A DNA stretch of 64,000 nt from Sulfitobacter marinus (GCF_900116285.1 NZ_FPAJ01000003.1:372001-436000); one strand, 5' to 3'; counted from the stretch's first letter, positions 17,191 to 26,469 are shown. Made by a program: numbers and translations. The notes: a model not told the origin generated them from the letters alone.

Positions 17191-18245
17191 CTTCCCCAGC
17201 CCTCTGCCTGCATTTCCCTGAGGCGCGAGGCGGTCCGTTCAAATTCAAAGGTACCCTCTCCTTCAAGGTACAACATTTCAGGGCTGGCGGCAGCAGAGCA
17301 AATCAAACGTACTTTGGCCTCGTACAGGGCGTCGATCAACGTGACGAAGCGTTTGGCTTCGTTAAAGTTGGCGCGGCCCAAGGACGGAATATTGTCCAGT
17401 AGCAAAACACGGCACGCTTCGGCCAGACTGAGATAGTCAGCGGCACCCAGCGGTTGGCCGCATAAGGCATGAAAGCCCGCGCGGCCAATGCCATTTCGAA
17501 ACTGGGGAATAATGACGTCGCGGCCTTTGACGCGCAGGGTCAGCTCTTCGCCGTCTCCTCCCGTCAGGTCATTCCAGACAGCATCCATTGCCGCACGGCT
17601 TTCGGCGTTAACCGGCGTGAAATAGGACTGCGATCCAGCAAGCCTGTCTTGGCGATAATCGCGAGGGCTGGTCAGTTCCCAAACAACCATCTTTTCCTTA
17701 ATAAGCTCAATGAAGGGCAGGAAGATTTGGCGGTTCAGCCCATCTTTGTACAGATCGTCTGGTATGCGATTAGATGTGGTTACGACAACAACACCTGCAG
17801 AAAATAGGGCCTGAAACAGCCGCCCCACGATCATGGCATCGGTAATGTCGGTGATTTGCATTTCGTCAAAAGCCAACACTTTGACTGAAGCGGCAACATC
17901 AGCCGCGACAGGGGCAATCGCGTCATCCACACCGGTTTTGCGCGCCTCGTGCATGGCGCTATGAATTTCCTGCATAAATGCATGAAAATGGACGCGCCGG
18001 GCAGGTATGCCGCCCATGTTTTCCGCGAACATGTCCATGAGCATTGATTTCCCGCGCCCAACGCCGCCCCAAAGATACAGGCCCTTTGGCGGTTCGGGCG
18101 CGCGCTTGAAGAACGCCTTTTTTCCGGGGTTAAGAAGCGCATTTCGGATGCGGTCGAACTCGGGCAACACCGCTTCTTGGGCGGGGTCGGGCGTCAGGGT
18201 CCCGTCTGCGACACGCTGATCATAAAGAGCACGTAAATCTGTCAT
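17187..18245 (-). CDS. zapE: Cell division protein ZapE (AFG1-like ATPase)
   Basis: This AAA+-like ATPase of 352 residues belongs to the AFG1/ZapE family. The Walker A motif is GGVGRGKS (60-67), and Walker B is VLAFDEMQITDI (123-134), with the family's typical DEMQ. VVVTTSNRIPDDLYKDGL supplies the sensor-1 Asn and Arg finger region. AFG1 proteins act at the inner membrane, in E. coli on the FtsZ ring and in mitochondria in turnover of respiratory subunits. The family assignment is clear; the precise role here is inferred. It is divergent from the MFS gene at 18372. Confidence 0.95.
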   Translation of the reverse strand: MTDLRALYDQRVADGTLTPDPAQEAVLPEFDRIRNALLNPGKKAFFKRAPEPPKGLYLWGGVGRGKSMLMDMFAENMGGIPARRVHFHAFMQEIHSAMHEARKTGVDDAIAPVAADVAASVKVLAFDEMQITDITDAMIVGRLFQALFSAGVVVVTTSNRIPDDLYKDGLNRQIFLPFIELIKEKMVVWELTSPRDYRQDRLAGSQSYFTPVNAESRAAMDAVWNDLTGGDGEELTLRVKGRDVIIPQFRNGIGRAGFHALCGQPLGAADYLSLAEACRVLLLDNIPSLGRANFNEAKRFVTLIDALYEAKVRLICSAAASPEMLYLEGEGTFEFERTASRLREMQAEGWGS

Positions 18246-18316
18246 GGCAGAGGCTTACATGCTGTCCAAGCGTTTGAAAAGAACGCCGGTGCAATCGGGC
18301 GACCACCCAATTGGAA

Positions 18317-18344
18317 TTGACGCCCGCCCCGGCAAAGCTAGGGT
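18317..18344 (+). promoter_or_regulatory. Candidate sigma-70 promoter for the MFS gene
   Basis: A -35-like TTGACG (18317-18322) and a -10-like TAGGGT (18339-18344) are separated by 16 bases and lie about 28 bases before the TTG start codon. The match is moderate and no transcript data are available. Confidence 0.35.
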
Positions 18345-18371
18345 GCTTTCAAGTACGAAAGGATTGAGCCC

Positions 18372-19613
18372 TTGGAAAAGAACCCGTCGATATTCACCCC
18401 GGTTTTGATTGTCGGATGCTTGATCATCATGGTCAGCTTTGCGGTGCGTGCATCCTTTGGCGTGTTCCAGATTCCGATTGCGGCCGAGTTCGGCTGGCTT
18501 CGCAGCGAATTTTCACTTGCGATTGCAATTCAGAACCTCGCTTGGGGTGTCGGCCAGCCGATTTTTGGCGCGATGGCGGAAAAAATCGGCGATCGCCGCG
18601 CCATTGTCATCGGTTCTGTCGTTTACGCCGTCGGGCTGGTTCTATCGGCAAATTCCGTGTCCCCTATCGAACATCAGGCCTACGCATGGCTGGTCGGATT
18701 TGGCATCGCGGGCACGGGGTTTGGTGTGATCCTCGCGGTTGTCGGGCGTGCATCCACGGCTGAAAACCGGTCCATGTCACTGGCGATTGCAACGGCTGCA
18801 GGCAGTGCAGGGCAAGTGTTTGGTGCCCCTGTTGCCGAATGGATGCTTGGGTTTTTGACGTGGCAAACCACGTTTATGGTGTTTGCGGCCGCGATTTTGG
18901 CAATGATCCTGACGCTACCACTTATGCGCGCACCAGAGATGGCCAGCAAGGCCGAGCTTGAAGAAAGCTTGGGTCAGATTTTGGTGAAGGCATTTAAAGA
19001 TCCGTCTTTCACGTTGATCTTTGTTGGTTTTTTCTCTTGTGGATATCAGTTGGCTTTCATTACGGCGCATTTCCCGGCCTTTGTGACCGAGCTTTGCGGC
19101 CCGATCATGGTCGGAGGGATTTTGCATAACGTTGGCATCACGACCACATCGGCCCTGGGTGCCATCGCAATTTCATTGATAGGCTTGGCCAATATCATTG
19201 GCGTGTTGCTGGCCGGTTGGGCGGGCAAGCGGTTCTCGAAAAAGTATCTTTTGGCTGGGATTTATACGGCGCGCACTGTGGTTTCGGCTGCCTTTATTCT
19301 TATGCCCATAACGCCTTTGACGGTGATCTTATTCTCGATTGCGATGGGGTCTCTTTGGCTGGCAACCGTGCCGCTGACCAGCGGGTTGGTGGCCCATATT
19401 TACGGGCTACGCTATATGGGGACGCTGTATGGCATCGTGTTTTTCAGCCACCAACTAGGCAGTTTTATGGGCGTGTGGCTCGGCGGGCGGCTCTATGATG
19501 CATATGGAGGGTACACTGCGGTTTGGTGGATCGGTGTTGCAGTGGGTGCCTTCAGCGCGCTTGTGCATTTGCCGATCCGTGAAAAGCGGCTCGATGGGTT
19601 GGTGACGGCTTAG
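18372..19613 (+). CDS. Major facilitator superfamily transporter (monocarboxylate/oxalate-formate antiporter-like)
   Basis: This 413-residue protein has about 12 predicted membrane helices. The loop after helix 2 reads GAMAEKIGDRRAIVIG, a variant of the MFS motif A (GxxxDRxGRR). A long central loop at about 195-210 carries ASKAELEESLGQ. The start is a TTG at 18372, supported by AAAGGA at 18358-18363 and by the absence of a nearby ATG. The sequence type resembles the monocarboxylate and oxalate/formate carriers, so an organic acid substrate is likely, but the substrate cannot be read from the sequence. It stands alone between zapE and the ornithine cyclodeaminase gene. Confidence 0.88.
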   Translation: MEKNPSIFTPVLIVGCLIIMVSFAVRASFGVFQIPIAAEFGWLRSEFSLAIAIQNLAWGVGQPIFGAMAEKIGDRRAIVIGSVVYAVGLVLSANSVSPIEHQAYAWLVGFGIAGTGFGVILAVVGRASTAENRSMSLAIATAAGSAGQVFGAPVAEWMLGFLTWQTTFMVFAAAILAMILTLPLMRAPEMASKAELEESLGQILVKAFKDPSFTLIFVGFFSCGYQLAFITAHFPAFVTELCGPIMVGGILHNVGITTTSALGAIAISLIGLANIIGVLLAGWAGKRFSKKYLLAGIYTARTVVSAAFILMPITPLTVILFSIAMGSLWLATVPLTSGLVAHIYGLRYMGTLYGIVFFSHQLGSFMGVWLGGRLYDAYGGYTAVWWIGVAVGAFSALVHLPIREKRLDGLVTA

Positions 19614-19640
19614 CTGGCCCCCGGGGTGAGGGCCTCTTGA

Positions 19641-20561
19641 TCAACAGCGCGCGCGCCAGCGATCCAAGATATAGCGGCTTGTCATCAGATCCAGATGCGC
19701 GCCACCGCCATTCTTGAACAGGGTGATTTCATCATCCGAACTTCGGGTGAAATTTTCCATATCGTAATAGTCAGCAATGATCGTGCTACGGGAAATGACG
19801 CCCGCGGCGAGGGGGATTTTCAGCTCTCCGATATGATCGACAGTTGTGTCCAGGCTATCGACAAAAATGCGTGCGCGGGACAGGGCGGTATCATCTGCCT
19901 CGCGCATGTCGGGGCGGTATGCGCCAATCAAATCAACATGCTGGCCGGGTTGTAGCCATTCCCCTTTGATAAACGGGTCGGTGGACATGGTGGCAGAGGT
20001 GATGATGTCGGCGTGGCGTATCGCCTGCTCAAGGTCTTCTGCAATTTTCAGGTTCGGTATCTCGGCGGCCATCGCTTTGGCGTTTTCACCGGTACGGTTC
20101 CAGACGGTGAATTCAGCATTGGGAAAGGCTGCGGAGTAGGCGGAATGTAGGCCCCGCCCTTGAGTGCCTGCGCCGACGATCAGGATGTTGCGGCTGTCAG
20201 GGCGCGCCAACCTGCGCGCTGCAAGCAGGCTATCGCCAGCGGTTTTCCATTTAGTCACCAGATGGAAATCGATCAGCGCCTCGAGCATACCGTTGCTGTC
20301 TGAGTAGAGCGATACACCGCCGTTCACCATCGGATCACCCTTTGCCGGGTTGCTGGGAAAAATGGTGGCCGATTTAACGGCGAGGCCCAACCCGTCGACC
20401 CACGCGGCACGGTTCAGAAGCGTGTCATCGCCGCGATACAGAAAGGTGTCGGCAATTTCAGCCATGGGCAGCTTGTGACCGGCCGCCAATGCGTCGGTCA
20501 GGCCGATCCAGTCTAGCGCGGCCTCGCCTTCAGCAAAGGGGATGATGTCGATCTGTGTCAT
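19641..20561 (-). CDS. Ornithine cyclodeaminase / mu-crystallin family protein
   Basis: This 306-residue NAD(P)-dependent enzyme family member has a Rossmann motif ILIVGAGTQGRGLHSAY near 125-141 and the family pattern DIITSATMSTDPFI. The N-terminal half contains VKSATIFPSNP, with the substrate-binding Lys. Family members deaminate ornithine to proline, reduce ketimines or act as alanine dehydrogenase; the specificity here is open. The ATG at 20559-20561 overlaps the stop of the upstream HAD gene (ATGA), so the two are translationally coupled. Confidence 0.92.
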   Translation of the reverse strand: MTQIDIIPFAEGEAALDWIGLTDALAAGHKLPMAEIADTFLYRGDDTLLNRAAWVDGLGLAVKSATIFPSNPAKGDPMVNGGVSLYSDSNGMLEALIDFHLVTKWKTAGDSLLAARRLARPDSRNILIVGAGTQGRGLHSAYSAAFPNAEFTVWNRTGENAKAMAAEIPNLKIAEDLEQAIRHADIITSATMSTDPFIKGEWLQPGQHVDLIGAYRPDMREADDTALSRARIFVDSLDTTVDHIGELKIPLAAGVISRSTIIADYYDMENFTRSSDDEITLFKNGGGAHLDLMTSRYILDRWRARC

Positions 20562-21178
20562 GCAGCTTCTTCTTGGCTCAGCAACCCTTCTGATACCAGA
20601 CGTGCGGCCCAGCCTGCAGGATCGGTGAACAGATGTGTGTGCCACCCACGGGCCGCCGCTGCGGCGATGTTATCTGGCCTGTCGTCGGCAAAGATCAGGT
20701 TCTCTGGGGCCACGCCGCTTTTCGCCTCAAGTGTGGCATAGATGTTCGGATCGGGTTTGATCATGCCCATATGACCCGAGATAAAGTCGCGGTCGAATTC
20801 GCGTAGAAATGGATAGTGATTGGCCGCGAGATCATAGGATTGAATGCCGAAATTGGTCAGCGAGAATACCGGAATACCATTGGCTTGGAGCGCTTTCATC
20901 AACCGCAGGGAGTGGGGGATGATGGGGGACGCCATTTCAATCCAGCGGTCGTGCCAAAGCCGAATTTCGTCGCGCCAGGCGGGGTTCGCATCGGCGGTGG
21001 AATAGATCGTGTCGGTGAAGTGTTCACCACTGTCGACGAGGTCGTTCATCGCGTGCAGGTCAACGGCGGCGAACATCTCTTTGCGGCGGGTTTCGCCAAT
21101 GACGGAATCGAAAAACCGTTCGGGTTGCCATTCGATCAGTACATTCCCGATATCAAACACGACGGCCGTTGGTTGCAT
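20558..21178 (-). CDS. HAD-superfamily hydrolase (subfamily IA, YihX-like)
   Basis: From the ATG at 21176-21178 the protein has 206 residues and starts MQPTAVVFDIGNVLIEW. The nucleophile is Asp9; DIGN in place of DxD is the pattern of the YihX/epoxide-hydrolase-N-domain branch. Motif II is FSLTNFG, motif III MIKPDPNIY and motif IV FADDRPDNI. It is probably a small-molecule phosphatase, with unknown substrate. An upstream in-frame ATG at 21214 would translate part of a hairpin repeat, so I prefer the inner start. It overlaps the ornithine cyclodeaminase gene by 4 bases. Confidence 0.92.
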   Translation of the reverse strand: MQPTAVVFDIGNVLIEWQPERFFDSVIGETRRKEMFAAVDLHAMNDLVDSGEHFTDTIYSTADANPAWRDEIRLWHDRWIEMASPIIPHSLRLMKALQANGIPVFSLTNFGIQSYDLAANHYPFLREFDRDFISGHMGMIKPDPNIYATLEAKSGVAPENLIFADDRPDNIAAAAARGWHTHLFTDPAGWAARLVSEGLLSQEEAA

Positions 21179-21202
21179 GCGCTTTCCCTTGAAGTTGAAG
21201 GT

Positions 21203-21246
21203 GGAATTTTTCAAAAATTCCGGTACGTTTTCTTTGATAGAAAACG
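21203..21246 (-). repeat. Double-hairpin intergenic repeat, copy B
   Basis: Two palindromes lie side by side: GGAATTTTTCAAAAATTCC (21203-21221) and CGTTTTCTttgatAGAAAACG (21226-21246). Read on the minus strand, the order and sequence match copy A at 43313-43358. It lies between yaiI and the HAD gene and may act as a terminator or an RNA-processing site. Confidence 0.75.
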
Positions 21247-21253
21247 GCTCAAG

Positions 21254-21703
21254 CTACCGCTGAACCGCTCGAATTTCACGTTCCAATGCATCCAGAAAAC
21301 GGGAGCGGTCGGATTTTGTAAAGCCCTTACCCCCACCTTGGCGAAACGGATCGGCGGCGCGTAGATCGGCCATCAGATCGCGGGTCGCAAGGACGTTCCC
21401 GATATTAGCTGCCGTCAGCGCCTCGCCGTTATGTTTTAGCACGCGCGCGCCTGCTTCGACGCAGCGCGCGGCAAGGGGAATATCGCCTGTGACAACCACG
21501 TCGCCCGCCCCGCAGCGATCAGCGATCCAGATATCAGCGACGTCGGGGCCATCGGGCACAATGATGTTTTCCACCAAGGGGTTTTGCGAGGGGCGCAAGC
21601 CACCATTGGAGACGACGAACATCCGTATTTTGTGGCGGGTCGCCACGCGTTCGGCCTCGGCTTTTACCGGGCAGGCGTCTGCATCAATATAGAGGGCTGT
21701 CAT
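21254..21703 (-). CDS. YaiI/YqxD family protein (UPF0178)
   Basis: This 149-residue protein of the UPF0178 family has the N-terminal motif [17 protein letters not shown], a PIN/NYN-like acidic site. It continues with MFVVSNGGL near residue 30, the central [21 protein letters not shown] and the typical C-terminal [18 protein letters not shown]. Family members have a nuclease-like fold but no proven reaction that I can name. It is 8 bases downstream of the S-formylglutathione hydrolase gene and precedes the double-hairpin repeat. Confidence 0.93.
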   Translation of the reverse strand: MTALYIDADACPVKAEAERVATRHKIRMFVVSNGGLRPSQNPLVENIIVPDGPDVADIWIADRCGAGDVVVTGDIPLAARCVEAGARVLKHNGEALTAANIGNVLATRDLMADLRAADPFRQGGGKGFTKSDRSRFLDALEREIRAVQR

Positions 21704-21711
21704 ATAAGGCC

Positions 21712-22545
21712 TTAGTCCGCGTAGAGCGCATCAGCATGAAAGGCGATATGGTCTTCCATAAAGGTGGAGATGAAGAAATAGCTGTGATCATAGCCCGGGT
21801 GCATTCTGAAGATCGCATTTTGCCGGCGCTTGGCAATCGCGGCGGCCAAGGCTTCGGGTTTGAGCAGGTCAAGAAACTGGTCATCTGCGCCTTGGTCAAT
21901 CAAAACCGGCCCGTCAAAGCCTTTGTCTGCCATCAGCAGCGTTGCATCATGTTTGGCCCAAGTTGCCGTATCTGCACCAAGATAGGCGGTAAGCTGTTTG
22001 CGGCCCCAATCGCTGTCAGAAGGGTTGGCGATAGGCGCAAAAGCCGACACAGATTTAAAACGCCCATCCAGGTTCATCGCCAAGGTAAGCGCGCCGTGTC
22101 CGCCCATGGAATGCCCGCAGATGGCTTGACGGTCCATATCGAGCGCGAAGTTTTCGGCCAGCAAGGCGGGCAATTCATCGGCGATATAGCTCCACATCTG
22201 GAAGTTTGGCTGCCATGGATCTTGGGTTGCGTTCACATAAAACCCGGCACCTTGGCCCAAATCGTAGGCTTCGTCATTTGCGACATCTTCGCCTCTGGGC
22301 GAGGTATCGGGGAACACAACGGCGATGCCGTGTTCGGCGGCCCAAGCCTGTGCGCCAGCCTTTGTCATGGCGTTTTCATGGGTGCAGGTCAGCCCCGACA
22401 GAAACCAAAGCAGCGGCACGGGACCTCGTTCAGCTTCTTCCGGGAGGAATAGTGCGAAGGTCATATCGCAGTGACAGGACGTGGAGGCGTGGGAATAGAC
22501 GCCCTGTTTACCTTGGAAGCTGGCGTTCTCTGAAATCGTTTTCAT
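21712..22545 (-). CDS. fghA: S-formylglutathione hydrolase
   Basis: It hydrolyses S-formylglutathione to formate and glutathione, the last step of glutathione-dependent formaldehyde oxidation. At 277 residues it is a normal length for this esterase-D type alpha/beta hydrolase. The nucleophile is in [13 protein letters not shown], the Asp in [10 protein letters not shown] and the His in GYDHSYFF; the [13 protein letters not shown] oxyanion region is present. The ATG at 22543-22545 is preceded by AGGAG. No glutathione-dependent formaldehyde dehydrogenase lies nearby in this window. Confidence 0.95.
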   Translation of the reverse strand: MKTISENASFQGKQGVYSHASTSCHCDMTFALFLPEEAERGPVPLLWFLSGLTCTHENAMTKAGAQAWAAEHGIAVVFPDTSPRGEDVANDEAYDLGQGAGFYVNATQDPWQPNFQMWSYIADELPALLAENFALDMDRQAICGHSMGGHGALTLAMNLDGRFKSVSAFAPIANPSDSDWGRKQLTAYLGADTATWAKHDATLLMADKGFDGPVLIDQGADDQFLDLLKPEALAAAIAKRRQNAIFRMHPGYDHSYFFISTFMEDHIAFHADALYAD

Positions 22546-22647
22546 CGGGCTTCTCCTGTGATGCGCTGTTGGGTTATGGCTAACTTGCATTGCCTGTTGC
22601 GGCAAGGGGCGGGCGTCGCGCCGTGAGTATTTGAAAAAGGGTGAAGA

Positions 22648-23577
22648 TCAGAACGTGGTCACCCAAGCGATGACGGCGCTTACGGTTGCGATACTAAGCG
22701 CGGTCGATACCAAAATGGCTGCGGAGACGCGGGCGGGGGCGACGTTGTAGTGTTGTGCCAGCATATAGACATTGCCTGCAACGGGCAGGGATGCTGCCGC
22801 GATAATCACACCGGCTTTGTAGGGGTCTACCTTGAAGAACCACAATGCGGCCATTGCGACAAAGGCCGGATGGAGCACAAGTTTACAAAAGGTCAGCCAT
22901 CCGGCTACTTGGAGTTTTTCTGCTGATTTCGAGGCAAGCGATGCACCGATCGCAAAGAGCGCACCGGGGGTCGCGGCACCGCCCAATATAACAAGGAAGT
23001 CGTTCATGGGGCCAGGGATCGGGATGTGCAGGCCGGACCAGATGAAGCCCATGGACATCGCGACGATCATCGGGTTTTTCACAAGGCCGATCCCGATGGT
23101 GCGGAGAATGCGCAGGCTCATCTGGCCATCGCGGCTGCCTGTGATGAGAATGACGATCAGGCTGGAGAAGACAATTAGGTCGACGGCCAGGGCCAGTACG
23201 ACGGGACCGATTGCTTGGGGGCCCAAAAGAAGGGTGAGCATGGGCACGCCCAAGAACCCGGTGTTGCCGATCACGGCGCATTGCGCCTCCATCGCGGTGT
23301 TGGCGACGTCGAGATTGCGCAGGAATCCGACGATGGTAGCGATGCCATAGACAAAAGCCGTGCCCCAAAGATATGCCGCGACAAGGCGGCTGTCCCAGAC
23401 TTCGGCCAAGGACAGGTTTGCCGAGAAATGAAAGAGCATTGCCGAGAGGGCGAAGTAGAAGACGAATTTGGTCAGGTAGGCGGTTGCTTCGGCCGTGAAG
23501 AAACGTGTGCGGCCTGCCCAGTAACCCAGACCAATCAGCGCGAAAAACGGCAGTGTTTTGAGGAAGATCGCCAGCAT
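22648..23577 (-). CDS. AEC family transporter (auxin efflux carrier-like)
   Basis: This 309-residue membrane protein has about ten hydrophobic helices and the two-fold repeat of the AEC/bile-acid symporter fold. Recognisable stretches are FLRNLDVANTAMEAQCAVIGNTGFLGVPM and GGAATPGALFAIGASLA; the NTG and the PG/GA breaks lie at the helix cross-over positions. AEC carriers move small organic acids such as malate or malonate in bacteria; the substrate is not visible here. The gene is flanked on both sides by short intergenic regions and appears to be a single unit. Confidence 0.9.
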   Translation of the reverse strand: MLAIFLKTLPFFALIGLGYWAGRTRFFTAEATAYLTKFVFYFALSAMLFHFSANLSLAEVWDSRLVAAYLWGTAFVYGIATIVGFLRNLDVANTAMEAQCAVIGNTGFLGVPMLTLLLGPQAIGPVVLALAVDLIVFSSLIVILITGSRDGQMSLRILRTIGIGLVKNPMIVAMSMGFIWSGLHIPIPGPMNDFLVILGGAATPGALFAIGASLASKSAEKLQVAGWLTFCKLVLHPAFVAMAALWFFKVDPYKAGVIIAAASLPVAGNVYMLAQHYNVAPARVSAAILVSTALSIATVSAVIAWVTTF

Positions 23578-23625
23578 ATGAAAGTCGTAGCGGCCTAGCG
23601 GAGCAGGTGCAACTGCATGTTGGCC

Positions 23626-24600
23626 CTAACCTGATCCGATGATGACGCCGACCGCGAAAACCAGCGCCCCGCCCAAGACGACCTGAAAGGCCGCCCGGAA
23701 AAACGGCGTGTTCATATAGCGGTTCTGGATCCAAGCAATGGCCCAAAGTTCGATAAAAACAACGACGAAAGCGATGATGGTTGCCGTCCAGAAATCGGTG
23801 ATCAGATAGGGTAGCGCGTGCCCTAGCCCGCCAAGCGTTGTCATGATGCCAGCGGACAGCCCTCGCTTGATCGGGGAGCCGCGGCCCGAAATCTGACCAT
23901 CGTCTGAGGCCGCTTCGGTGAAGCCCATCGAGATGCCTGCCCCCAGCGATGCGGCAAAACCCACGAGGAAAGTCGTCCATGTGTCTTGTGTCGCGAATGC
24001 CGTGGCAAAGATCGGGGCGAGGGTCGAGACGGAGCCGTCCATCAAACCGGCCAACCCAGGTTGCACCCAGGTCAGCACAAACTGGCGGTGTGCTTCGCTG
24101 TTTTCCTTGCTGATGGTATCCTCGTTTAGGTGGGTTGCGGCCAAGTCATCCGCCGTGTGCTGGTGGCCTGCCTCGGCGGCGGCCAGATCGCCCAGCAGTT
24201 TGCGGGTAGCGGCATCGGTGGTACGGGCGGCGGCCTGCAGATAGAAATTCTCGGCCGATTTTTCCATTGCAGCCGCTTCGGCGCGGATACGGTCAAGGCC
24301 AAGGTTCTGGATTAGCCAGACGGGCGTGCGCGCATAGTATCCTGATACATGTTCGCGGCGGATCAGCGGGATCGTGGGGCCAAAACGTTTGGTGTGCAGA
24401 TTGATCAGGCGTTGCCGGTGGCCGTCTTCCTCGGCGGCCATGCCTTCGAAAATTGCAGCACTGTCGGGGAATTCGTCGCGCAGGTTTTCGGCGTAACCGC
24501 GATAGATCCGCGCGTCGTCTTCCTCGGACGAGATCGCAAGGGCGATGATTTCCTGTTCGGACAGGTCCTTAAATCTTTTGCGGTTAAGAGAGAAAAGCAT
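23626..24600 (-). CDS. mbfA: Membrane-bound ferritin / iron exporter MbfA (ferritin-like + VIT1/CCC1 domain)
   Basis: Residues 1-165 form a four-helix ferritin/rubrerythrin-like domain with the iron ligands in [33 protein letters not shown] and [11 protein letters not shown]. Residues 175-324 form a CCC1/VIT1-type transporter with [19 protein letters not shown] and [10 protein letters not shown]. MbfA proteins of rhizobia and agrobacteria export iron and protect against peroxide, and they are repressed by Irr. The palindrome 18 bases upstream (24618-24636) fits this. It lies alone between the AEC carrier and paaK. Confidence 0.94.
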   Translation of the reverse strand: MLFSLNRKRFKDLSEQEIIALAISSEEDDARIYRGYAENLRDEFPDSAAIFEGMAAEEDGHRQRLINLHTKRFGPTIPLIRREHVSGYYARTPVWLIQNLGLDRIRAEAAAMEKSAENFYLQAAARTTDAATRKLLGDLAAAEAGHQHTADDLAATHLNEDTISKENSEAHRQFVLTWVQPGLAGLMDGSVSTLAPIFATAFATQDTWTTFLVGFAASLGAGISMGFTEAASDDGQISGRGSPIKRGLSAGIMTTLGGLGHALPYLITDFWTATIIAFVVVFIELWAIAWIQNRYMNTPFFRAAFQVVLGGALVFAVGVIIGSG

Positions 24601-24617
24601 GACCTATCCATAAGTTT

Positions 24618-24636
24618 GTTTAGAATTATTCTAAAC
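24618..24636 (-). promoter_or_regulatory. Iron control element (ICE), likely Irr operator of mbfA
   Basis: The perfect palindrome GTTTAGAATTATTCTAAAC contains TTTAGAA-N3-TTCTAAA, the ICE consensus bound by Irr in alphaproteobacteria. It is 18 bases upstream of the mbfA start codon, a position where a bound repressor would block transcription under iron limitation. Confidence 0.85.
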
Positions 24637-24699
24637 TTCGCGCTCTTTTGTGGCAAGCGTGATTTCCACGCCAAAAACACCCGAGAGACGGATCGTCGA

Positions 24700-26010
24700 C
24701 TAGGGGTCGTTGCGCTTGTCAATAATGCGTACCGCTTTGCCTTCTGAGCGGGGGATGCCGCCCACATCGCTTACGTCAATTTGGACGCTGATGCCGATGG
24801 TTTGTTTGATCTGACCGGCTAAAGCGGCGGCGGCGGCGCTGCGGGCGTTTGCATTGATATCAAGGTGGGCGCATTCACAGAGCACGCGCATCTTGTCCAT
24901 CCGGCCGGGTTTGGACAGCTCGATTTGGAAATGCGGGGCAAGATCGGGGATGGTCATTAACGCCTCTTCGATCTGTGTCGGAAATACATTCACCCCGCGC
25001 AGAATAATCATATCGTCGCTGCGCCCTGTTACCTTTTCCATCCTGCGCATGCTGCGGGCGGAGCCGGCCAAAAGGCGGGTCAGATCGCGGGTGCGGTAGC
25101 GGATAATCGGAAACGCTTCTTTGGTAAGAGAGGTGAAAACCAGCTCCCCTGTTTCTCCATCGGCAACAGGTTGGCCAGTCTCGGGGTTGATAACTTCGGG
25201 ATAGAAATGGTCCTCCCAGATATGCAGACCGTCTTTCGTCTCGACGCATTCGCTCGAAACACCTGGCCCCATAATCTCGGAGAGCCCATAGATATCAACG
25301 GCATGCATACCAAAGGCTTGCTCGATCTCGGTGCGCATGGCGTTGGTCCAGGGTTCGGCCCCAAATATACCCACGTCGAGCGAAGATTGACGCGGATTGA
25401 TGCCTTGGCGGGCGTATTCATCCAAAATCGATAGGGCATAGGACGGCGTGACCGTGATGCCATTGGGCTTGAAATCTTCGATCAGGCGCACTTGGCGCGG
25501 GGTCATCCCGCCCGAGATTGGCACCGTGCTGATACCCAGCTTGTCAGCGCCCAGATGAATGCCCAAACCGCCGGTGAAAAGCCCGTACCCATAGGCATTA
25601 TGCAGCATGTCACCCGGTTTCAAACCGGCGGCGCGCAGGGATCGTGCAACCACGCTGCCCCAGTTTTCAAGATCGGTTTTTGTATATCCGACGACTGTCG
25701 GCTGGCCTGTGGTGCCAGAGGACGCGTGGATGCGGGCCAGCTGTTCACGGGGTACGGCAAACATGCCAAAGGGATAATTGTCGCGCAGATCGGTTTTGAC
25801 CGTAAAGGGAAATTTCGCCAGATCGCTGAGGTCATGCAAATCGTCAGGATGCACCCCCGCATCATCAAAGCTTTTGCGGTAGAACGGAACGTTGTCATAG
25901 GCATGCCGCAGCGACCATTTGAGACGATCCAACTGCAATGCGCTTATCTCATCCCGGCTGGCGATCTCGATGGGATCAAGGGTCTCACGGGCGGGGGTGA
26001 GGTCTTTCAT
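24700..26010 (-). CDS. paaK: Phenylacetate-CoA ligase
   Basis: It activates phenylacetate to phenylacetyl-CoA with ATP, the first step of aerobic phenylacetate breakdown. At 436 residues it has the family length. The AMP-binding loop is ASSGTTGQPTVVGYT near 91-105, followed by YGYGLFTGGLGIHLGADKLG and the adenylation motif YGLSEIMGPG. The C-terminal part has GRSDDMIILRGVNVFPTQIEEAL. Its start lies inside the end of the thioesterase gene (26-base overlap), so paaI and paaK form one unit. No paaABCDE or paaZ genes are in the window. Confidence 0.96.
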   Translation of the reverse strand: MKDLTPARETLDPIEIASRDEISALQLDRLKWSLRHAYDNVPFYRKSFDDAGVHPDDLHDLSDLAKFPFTVKTDLRDNYPFGMFAVPREQLARIHASSGTTGQPTVVGYTKTDLENWGSVVARSLRAAGLKPGDMLHNAYGYGLFTGGLGIHLGADKLGISTVPISGGMTPRQVRLIEDFKPNGITVTPSYALSILDEYARQGINPRQSSLDVGIFGAEPWTNAMRTEIEQAFGMHAVDIYGLSEIMGPGVSSECVETKDGLHIWEDHFYPEVINPETGQPVADGETGELVFTSLTKEAFPIIRYRTRDLTRLLAGSARSMRRMEKVTGRSDDMIILRGVNVFPTQIEEALMTIPDLAPHFQIELSKPGRMDKMRVLCECAHLDINANARSAAAAALAGQIKQTIGISVQIDVSDVGGIPRSEGKAVRIIDKRNDP

Positions 26011-26443
26011 TGGTCATTTCCTCCTCGAAATGCTGGCCTTTTATACTGCGTGACAAGCCACGGAATAGCGCGATTACGCGGCCATCCTCCCCCGTAACGG
26101 TCACGTCATATACACCGGATCGCCCGGTCTTTGATTGCTCGATTGCCTTGGCCGTCAGACGCTCGCCTGACTTGGCCGGGGCAAGATATGTGATTTGGTT
26201 TTGCTGGGCGACGACAAGCTGGTTGTAGCTGTTGCAGGCAAATGCAAAGGCGCTGTCGGCAAGTGTAAAGATATAGCCTCCATGACAAATACCGTGCCCA
26301 TTCAACATGTTATCCGTCACTGCCATCGACAGATGGGCGATGCCGGGCGCGATACGATCGATCCGCATGCCAAGATCTTGGCTGGCCTTATCCGTGGCCC
26401 ACATGGCGGCTGCTGATTTCTCGGCGCGGGCTTGGGGTGTCAT
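25985..26443 (-). CDS. paaI: Hydroxyphenylacetyl-CoA thioesterase PaaI
   Basis: This 152-residue hotdog-fold thioesterase starts MTPQARAEKSAAAMWATD. The signature GHGICHGGYIFTLADSAFA at about 68-86 contains the catalytic Asp; AFACNSYNQLVVAQQ and ITYLAPAKSGERLTAKA follow as in E. coli PaaI. It hydrolyses dead-end CoA esters during phenylacetate breakdown and so protects the CoA pool. The gene overlaps paaK by 26 bases. The region before it carries an inverted repeat at 26470-26490. Confidence 0.95.
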   Translation of the reverse strand: MTPQARAEKSAAAMWATDKASQDLGMRIDRIAPGIAHLSMAVTDNMLNGHGICHGGYIFTLADSAFAFACNSYNQLVVAQQNQITYLAPAKSGERLTAKAIEQSKTGRSGVYDVTVTGEDGRVIALFRGLSRSIKGQHFEEEMTNERPHPRP

Positions 26444-26469
26444 GCTTTGTCGCCTTCGTGTTTCATAAA

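Noticed and set aside
21736..22452. Open frame of 238 codons antisense to fghA
   Set aside because: Shadow of the hydrolase gene; no start signal or domain.
22883..23980. Open frame of 365 codons on the minus strand across the AEC carrier and mbfA genes
   Set aside because: It is an alternative frame over two well-supported genes on the same strand; the translation is rich in Arg, His and Pro with no domain.
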